From NCBI RefSeq assembly GCF_009674625.1, contig NZ_WKJQ01000001.1, positions 2,852,001-2,916,000 of the forward strand: a DNA stretch of 64,000 nt, in the 5' to 3' direction. The notes below the pieces were generated by a model, which saw only the letters and a list, made by a program, of their open reading frames with translations, was not told where the DNA came from and did not search any database. The stretch's first letter is position 1. The number at the start of each line of letters is the position of its first letter. Below are positions 58,812-64,000 of this stretch, one piece after another. This stretch comes from Haloferax marinum (GTDB lineage Archaea; Halobacteriota; Halobacteria; Halobacteriales; Haloferacaceae). Made by a program: the position numbers and the translations under genes.

Positions 58812-60521
58812 TCAGAACAGGCCGTGAATCTCGCCGTCGTCGTCCACGTCGATGTCGAGAGCGGCGGGGCGAGCAGGGAGCCCCGGCATGGTCAGCACGT
58901 CGCCCGTGAGCGCCACGATGAATCCGGCACCGGCGGCGGGGTAGAGTTCGCGGACGTGCAGCGTCCAATCGGTCGGAACGCCCGTCTTCGACGCGTCGTC
59001 AGAGAGGGAGTACGGCGTCTTCGAGAGACACACCGGGAGGGAGTCGAACCCGTTCTCTGTGAGGCGTTCGAGGTCTTTCTCTGCCTGTTTCGAGAACGTC
59101 ACGTCGTTCGCTCCGTAGACGCGGGTCGCGACGGCCGAAATCTTCTGGCGGAGCGAGTCGTCGAGTTCGTACATCGGACGAAGGGCTGCTCGTCCCGACT
59201 CGACCTGTTCTCGGACGAGTGTCGCCAGTTCCTCGGCGCCTGCACCGCCATCTGCGTGCGCAGTCGAGATGGTGGCCGGAATCTCACGGTTCGAACACGC
59301 GTCGAGAATCGCGTCGACTTCGGCGTCGGTGTCGCCGGGGAAGCGGTTGATAGCGACGACGACCGGGAGACCGAAGTCGCGGAGGACGTCGACGTGGTGG
59401 AAGAGGTTCGGAAGGCCATCACGGACAGCCTCGGGGTCGGGAACGGCGAGGGCGTCGAAGTCGGCCGGCCACATATCGAGACCGTGGCGCTTGAGCCCTC
59501 GAACGGTCGCCACGACGACGACTGCTTCTGGTGACGCCCCCTGACGAGAGACGATATCGAGGAACTTCTCGGCACCGAGGTCCGACCCGAACCCCGCCTC
59601 GGTGACGAGGTAGTCGGCGTGAGCGAGTCCCACTTCGTCGGCCACGAGGGTGTTGGTTCCGTGGGCGATGTTTGCGAAGGGACCGCCGTGGACGAACGCT
59701 GGCACACCTTCTATCGTCTGGACGAGGTTTGGGCGAAGTGCGTCTCGGAGCAACGCACTCACTGCCCCGGTCGCACCGATGTCGTCGACGGTCACGGGAG
59801 CGCCATCTCGGTCGGCGGCGACGACGATTCGGCCGACGCGTCGTCGCAGGTCCGGGAGGTCGGTCGCGAGACAGAGGACGGCCATCAGTTCGGACGCCGC
59901 GGTAATCATGAATCCGTCCTCGCGTGGTGGGCCGTTGGCGCTGCCACCGAGCCCGACGACAGTCTCTCGGAGTGCTCGGTCGTTCACGTCGAGCGAGCGC
60001 CGCCACGAGACGTGGTCGACGTCGATGTCGAGTTCGTTTCCGTGGTGGATATGCGCGTCGAGCATCGCCGAGACGAGGTTGTGTGCGGCAGTCAGAGCGT
60101 GGATATCGCCGGTGAAGTGGAGGTTGATGTCCTCCATCGGGAGCACCTGCGAGTAACCACCACCGGCCGCACCGCCTTTGATGCCGAAGACTGGTCCAAG
60201 AGACGGTTCACGGACGGCCACGGCGACGTCTTCTCCGAGGCGGGACAACCCCTGCGCGAGGCCGACCGAGGTGACGGTCTTTCCCTCACCTTTCGGTGTC
60301 GGTGTGATGCCCGTCACGAGTACGAGCGACCCACGTCGGCCACGTTCGCGAGCGGCGTCGACTACGTCCTGTCGGAGTTTCGCTTTGTGCGACCCATAGC
60401 GCTCGATGTCGTCCGGACCGAGACCGAGTCGTGCGGCGACCGTCTCGACGTCTTCGAGCGTGGCTTCTCGGGCAATCGTCTCGTCTGATGGTGTCTCGGG
60501 TTCGGGGGATGTGTGGGACAT
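58812..60521 (-). CDS. fhs: Formate-tetrahydrofolate ligase
   Basis: 569 residues, the usual length of bacterial-type FTHFS. The P-loop GITPTPKGEGKTVTSVGLAQ has its Lys81. It makes 10-formyl-THF from formate, ATP and THF, feeding purine synthesis and one-carbon metabolism. The catalytic/folate segments FVHGGPFANIAHGTNTL (about residues 280-296) and TEAGFGSDLGAEKF follow. Its presence indicates that folate, not methanopterin, is the C1 carrier in this organism. The gene is single, with the aldolase gene 50 bases downstream on the same strand. Confidence 0.97.
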   Translation of the reverse strand: MSHTSPEPETPSDETIAREATLEDVETVAARLGLGPDDIERYGSHKAKLRQDVVDAARERGRRGSLVLVTGITPTPKGEGKTVTSVGLAQGLSRLGEDVAVAVREPSLGPVFGIKGGAAGGGYSQVLPMEDINLHFTGDIHALTAAHNLVSAMLDAHIHHGNELDIDVDHVSWRRSLDVNDRALRETVVGLGGSANGPPREDGFMITAASELMAVLCLATDLPDLRRRVGRIVVAADRDGAPVTVDDIGATGAVSALLRDALRPNLVQTIEGVPAFVHGGPFANIAHGTNTLVADEVGLAHADYLVTEAGFGSDLGAEKFLDIVSRQGASPEAVVVVATVRGLKRHGLDMWPADFDALAVPDPEAVRDGLPNLFHHVDVLRDFGLPVVVAINRFPGDTDAEVDAILDACSNREIPATISTAHADGGAGAEELATLVREQVESGRAALRPMYELDDSLRQKISAVATRVYGANDVTFSKQAEKDLERLTENGFDSLPVCLSKTPYSLSDDASKTGVPTDWTLHVRELYPAAGAGFIVALTGDVLTMPGLPARPAALDIDVDDDGEIHGLF

Positions 60522-60647
60522 AGTAATCTCTACTCGATGATTCGCACAGAAGGCGAATGAAAGGGGTCCGTGACTCTAAGATACCGAGAATCGTGGGAGC
60601 GCTATGCACGACACGCCGCAGAAGACATCCCGTCGAGTCGAGTTCGG

Positions 60648-61484
60648 TCAGTTCAGGTCTGCACGCCGAAACACCGCGTACCCGAAGACGAGGGGAACCG
60701 TCGTCCACGCGACGAGGACGAGCACGAAGACCCACCACTGTGCGTAACTGGGGACGGGCCCGCCGAGGAGTGCCTCCGCGCCGGGTATCGCCGGGTCACT
60801 CGCGCTCAGAACCGCGGTGACGAGCGCACTGTAGGCACCGGACGGACTGAGTCCTTCTAAGAGTAGATACCACCCCGGAACCGACCCGGTCGGGAACCCG
60901 CCGAGGACGACGAGATGGACTCCTTGCGGGACGAGGTCCCACAGGAGAGCGAGGCCGAGATACGCGGCGATACCGATGGTCATCGCCCGTGCGCGTGTTG
61001 CAGTTGCCGCAGAGATGCCGATAGCGATGCCGACGAAGGCGACACCGAGCGCTCCTGTGAGGACGAGGATGCCGACGAACGCCGTGAGTGGTAACTCGCC
61101 GTAGACTGCCCACGCGAGGATACCGGCGATGACCACGCCGAGACCGATACCTGCGACGACGACGCCACTCCGACCGACGAACTTCCCGACGAGGACTGTC
61201 CCACGCGCTGGTTGCAGTCCGAGCAAGAGTCGGATACTTCCGGACTCGCGTTCCCCGGCGAGTGCGAGATAGGCCGCGACGAGTGCGACGATGGGGACGA
61301 GCATCGCCGCGAACTCCGTCGCAGCGCCCAACCCCATCAGTACCGACGCGTCGAACTCGGGGATGAGCAACGGAACGAGCGAGGTGAGGCCCACGACGAG
61401 CGCGACGACGGCGACGAGCGACCACAGCAGTTTCGACCGCACGGCGTCGTCGAACTCTTTGGCCGCGATGACCTGCCAACTCAT
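60648..61484 (-). CDS. ABC-2-type transporter permease
   Basis: 278 residues with six hydrophobic segments and an N-terminal amphipathic MSWQVIAAKEFDDAVRSKLL, typical of NosY/ABC-2 permeases. The middle loop LAGERESGSIRLLLGLQPARG is the family's conserved cytoplasmic coupling region. It overlaps the ATP-binding gene by 4 bases, so the two form an exporter pair. Substrate is unknown. Confidence 0.9.
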   Translation of the reverse strand: MSWQVIAAKEFDDAVRSKLLWSLVAVVALVVGLTSLVPLLIPEFDASVLMGLGAATEFAAMLVPIVALVAAYLALAGERESGSIRLLLGLQPARGTVLVGKFVGRSGVVVAGIGLGVVIAGILAWAVYGELPLTAFVGILVLTGALGVAFVGIAIGISAATATRARAMTIGIAAYLGLALLWDLVPQGVHLVVLGGFPTGSVPGWYLLLEGLSPSGAYSALVTAVLSASDPAIPGAEALLGGPVPSYAQWWVFVLVLVAWTTVPLVFGYAVFRRADLN

Positions 61485-62419
61485 TGGTCCACCTCGACGA
61501 CGAGTCGCCCGTCGGCCGGACGCGTGTACGCCGAAAACAGGTCTTCGAGCGACGCTTCGTGCGTCTCGATGTCGAGGACGGTACTGCCGCCGTCCCGCAC
61601 TCGGTCGACGAACTCGACTTTGGACGACGGTTCAGTACAGGTCGCACTGACGACGCCGTCGGTGACGGTCACGTCCGCAACCCCAGGGATGTCGGTCAGG
61701 TCGACTCCAGACGGTGCCGCGTCGACGACCAGTGCAATCGTCGCTCCCGTTCCGACTGCGTCTCGGAGTCCGTCGATGGTGTCGATGGCGACCAACCGCC
61801 CGTTCGAGAGGATACCGACGCGGTCACACACCGCTTCGACCTGGCTGAGGATGTGTGACGAGAAGAACACGGTTCCGCCGTCGTCGGCGTGCGACCGGGC
61901 CAACTCGCGGATGTCTCGGATACCATCCGGGTCGAGGCCGCTCGAGGGTTCGTCCAGAATGAGTACGTCGGGGTCTCCGACGAGCGCCATTCCGAGTGCG
62001 AGTCGCTGACTCATCCCTTTCGAATACGTTCTCGCTGGTCGCGCCGCCGCGTCCGGGTCGAGTCCGACGCGTTCGAGAATGTCGTCCGGGTCGTCGTCGC
62101 TCTCTTTGAGTGCGATTGCGTACTCGACGTGTTTTCGGCCAGAGAGGCGGTGGTACAGACTGTACCCGTCTGGGAGAATCCCGACTCGTTCGTGGACCGC
62201 GCCCGCCTCTTCTTGGACGTCGTATCCGAGGACCGTCGCAGACCCCGACGAGGGGCGAACGAAGTCCATCAGCAGGTCTATCGTCGTCGACTTTCCTGCG
62301 CCGTTCGGGCCGAGGAACCCGAACACTTCGCCTTCTTCGACGGTCAGCGAGAGGTCGGAGACGGCGTACACGTCGTGACCGTACCGTTTCGTCAGTCCGT
62401 CGGTCTGGATAGCCGGCAT
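61481..62419 (-). CDS. ABC transporter ATP-binding protein
   Basis: 312 residues from the ATG at 62419; a GTG two codons upstream is possible. Walker A is GPNGAGKST (37-45), the signature YSKGMSQRLALGMAL near 131-145 and Walker B DVLILDEPSSGLDP near 150-163. The C-terminal ~90 residues are a small extra domain as in NosF/CcmA-type drug or copper exporters. It forms an ABC-2 exporter with the overlapping permease. A short divergent gap of about 260 bases separates it from the flavodoxin gene. Confidence 0.93.
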   Translation of the reverse strand: MPAIQTDGLTKRYGHDVYAVSDLSLTVEEGEVFGFLGPNGAGKSTTIDLLMDFVRPSSGSATVLGYDVQEEAGAVHERVGILPDGYSLYHRLSGRKHVEYAIALKESDDDPDDILERVGLDPDAAARPARTYSKGMSQRLALGMALVGDPDVLILDEPSSGLDPDGIRDIRELARSHADDGGTVFFSSHILSQVEAVCDRVGILSNGRLVAIDTIDGLRDAVGTGATIALVVDAAPSGVDLTDIPGVADVTVTDGVVSATCTEPSSKVEFVDRVRDGGSTVLDIETHEASLEDLFSAYTRPADGRLVVEVDQ

Positions 62420-62678
62420 CGTCACGCACCTGCTCGATTCGACCGCGTCGTGTCACCATCACGTTCGTCGGAGGGCCACTGGGACCAGTCAGTGTTCATG
62501 GAACGAGAGACGTGTGTCGAGGGGAAATAAACCACTTGAGAATATTACATTTCGAGAATCGTTCGTCGTGTCACGGTGAGGTGCTGTCGCGAGTGCCACC
62601 GCTCACCGTTCCCAGGTAGTGAGAGGCTGAGACCGACGTTATCTCCCGAGCCGACGAATCTCTCGGTGGTGACTACTG

Positions 62679-63263
62679 ATGGTGTCAATCCTCGTCGTCT
62701 ACGGGAGTCGTGAAGGACAGACCGCGAAGATATCGGAGCGAATCGTCGAAGTGTTCGACGGACGCGGACACGACGCAACCGCCGTCGCTGTCGAAGACAT
62801 CACCCCCGAAACGTCGGGAGAGACGTTCGACGCGATACTCGTCGGGTCGTCGATTCACCTGGGAAAACACGCCAAGGATATCTACGAGTTCGTCCGCGAG
62901 AACCGCGACGTACTCGAAGCGCGACCGAACGGGTTCTTCCAGGTGTCGCTGTCGTCTGCGAATCCGAACGAGGAAGTACAGGCCGAGGCGGCGGCGTACA
63001 TCGACGAGTTCGTCGAAGGAACCGAGTGGCATCCAGACAGAATCGCGAAGTTCGGTGGTGCTCTCCGGTACTCGGAGTACGGGTTCCTCACGCGGTTCAT
63101 GATGAAGCGCATCGCCAAAGACGCGACCGGTGACACGGACACGTCTCGCGACTACGAGTACACCGACTGGGACGAAGTCGAGTCGTTCGCCGCCGACTTC
63201 GCCGCACTGGTCGAGACGGGCGACGTCTCTGCCGGCGGAGAGTCGGAGGAAACACAGGCGTGA
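62679..63263 (+). CDS. Flavodoxin-domain protein (HemG-like)
   Basis: 194 residues. The phosphate-binding loop is YGSREGQTAKI (residues 8-18), and VGSSIHLGKH fits the second FMN loop. The HemG-like quinone-dependent protoporphyrinogen IX dehydrogenases have this fold and length, although a general flavodoxin is also possible. FGGALRYSEYGFLTRFMMKR near residue 126-145 fits the HemG-like insertion. The stop overlaps the next start by GTGA, tying it to the membrane protein. Confidence 0.88.
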   Translation: MVSILVVYGSREGQTAKISERIVEVFDGRGHDATAVAVEDITPETSGETFDAILVGSSIHLGKHAKDIYEFVRENRDVLEARPNGFFQVSLSSANPNEEVQAEAAAYIDEFVEGTEWHPDRIAKFGGALRYSEYGFLTRFMMKRIAKDATGDTDTSRDYEYTDWDEVESFAADFAALVETGDVSAGGESEETQA

Positions 63264-64000
63264 ACTCCCCGGAGAGTTCAGACACCCGGACTCGACCTGG
63301 GAGTTCAGTTGTCCAGCAACGACCCGTGAACTCGGTTAGTCGGCCGTCCCTCGTCGCGTCTGTTCTGACGCTGGTGTTAACTGTCGTCGCAACTGCCGTG
63401 GGGCTCTTCGTCCCCGACTTCTATCGGGACGCACCCGCGCTCGTCACACAGGTGTACGGTCAAGACGCGCTGACACTCGCCGTCGCTGTCCCCGTCCTGG
63501 CAGGGTCGTTGTACGCCGCAGTCCGTGGGTCGCTTCGAGGGTACGTCGTCTGGCTCGGCGTGACCGGCTATCTCCTCTACACGTACGCCTCCTACGCGTT
63601 CATGACCGCGTTCAACGAGCTCTATCTCGTCTACGTCGCGCTGTTCGCACTGACGTTGGTCACGCTCGTCGGCGGGATACTCCGACTCGACGCGACGGCC
63701 CTTCGTGACCGGATGCGTGCCCACTCGGTGCGGTCCGACGTCGTATTTCAAGTGACGGTAGCCGTCGTCGTCGCCGCACTCTGGCTTGCTGAAATCATCC
63801 CTGCGACGCTGGCGGGAACTGTCCCGGCGAGCATCCGCGACACGGGCGTTCCGGTGAACGTCATCCACACGTTGGACCTCGCTGTGTTCCTCCCTGCACT
63901 CCTCCTCTCGGCATACTGGTTGTGGCAGAGAGACGCACGCGGATACGTGCTCACTGGCGTCCTCCTCGTCAAAGCGACGACGCTCGGACTGGCCGTCCTG
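63260..64000 (+). CDS. Multi-TM membrane protein (cut by the window end)
   Basis: 247 residues visible from a GTG at 63260 that overlaps the flavodoxin stop by 3 bases; a second in-frame GTG at 63326 would remove a 22-residue soluble lead. Six to seven hydrophobic segments follow (for example VASVLTLVLTVVATAVGLFV and VYVALFALTLVTLVGGIL), with short charged loops and no recognised motif. The C-terminus is beyond the edge. Co-translation with a HemG-like flavoprotein suggests a membrane redox partner or a simple conserved neighbour; no family can be named. Confidence 0.75.
   Translation, partial: MNSPESSDTRTRPGSSVVQQRPVNSVSRPSLVASVLTLVLTVVATAVGLFVPDFYRDAPALVTQVYGQDALTLAVAVPVLAGSLYAAVRGSLRGYVVWLGVTGYLLYTYASYAFMTAFNELYLVYVALFALTLVTLVGGILRLDATALRDRMRAHSVRSDVVFQVTVAVVVAALWLAEIIPATLAGTVPASIRDTGVPVNVIHTLDLAVFLPALLLSAYWLWQRDARGYVLTGVLLVKATTLGLAVL

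Overview
The window comes from a halophilic archaeon, most likely a member of the Haloferax family. The evidence is the acidic (Asp/Glu-rich) proteome, the high G+C with GC-ending codons, TATA elements about 26-29 bases upstream of start codons (leaderless transcripts), Tat-type signal peptides on secreted proteins, and archaeal or haloarchaeal genes such as transcription factor S, a stand-alone GMP synthase ATP-pyrophosphatase subunit, a HalOD1 protein, DUF5802 and DUF7126. The window is ordinary chromosome. I saw no rRNA, tRNA, CRISPR array, intact insertion sequence or prophage. Both ends cut through genes. Layout, 0-20 kb: an SDR reductase (cut by the left edge) and an aldehyde dehydrogenase; a Rieske protein; PEP carboxylase; an aldo/keto reductase; a tetrad-repeat membrane protein translationally coupled to a PiT phosphate permease; an acetyltransferase; the pyrG-guaA-DUF7126 nucleotide cluster; a Tat lipoprotein; a beta-RFAP synthase homologue; six 23-bp tandem repeats; then a RAD55/KaiC-like ATPase with a broken Walker A motif, a coiled-coil zinc protein, a small Cys-rich protein and transcription factor S. 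Layout, 20-36 kb: a rhodanese/metallo-beta-lactamase sulfur enzyme; an alpha/beta hydrolase and a PspA homologue that appear to share one TATA element; a dipeptide epimerase plus DUF1611 pair resembling the bacterial D-glutamate DgcA/DgcN route; a Vms1-like peptidyl-tRNA hydrolase; a quinone-oxidoreductase-like dehydrogenase with a divergent regulator; a His-rich MoaB-like protein; a GH15 glucoamylase-like enzyme; ilvD; and a D-2-hydroxyacid dehydrogenase. Layout, 36-50 kb: a geranylgeranyl-reductase-family flavoprotein; a K+ channel with RCK domains; universal stress proteins and a second PiT permease; an unrecognised zinc-ribbon protein; an orphan E1-alpha; OsmC; a class V aminotransferase and a nitrilase. 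Layout, 50-64 kb: a Na+/H+ antiporter, a Tat-exported subtilase, a VOC dioxygenase, an aldo/keto reductase and methyltransferase, a decayed FAD-oxidase remnant, an HpcH/HpaI aldolase, formate-THF ligase, an ABC-2 exporter, a flavodoxin, and a membrane protein cut by the right edge. Working themes are ion and phosphate homeostasis (two PiT permeases, K+ channel, Na+/H+ antiporter, UspA proteins), central carbon and one-carbon metabolism (ppc, fhs, ilvD, E1-alpha, aminotransferase) and redox or detoxification enzymes. The best candidates for undescribed biology are the tetrad-repeat/PiT pair, the degenerate RAD55-like ATPase cluster, the His-rich MoaB fusion, and the archaeal DgcA/DgcN-like pair.
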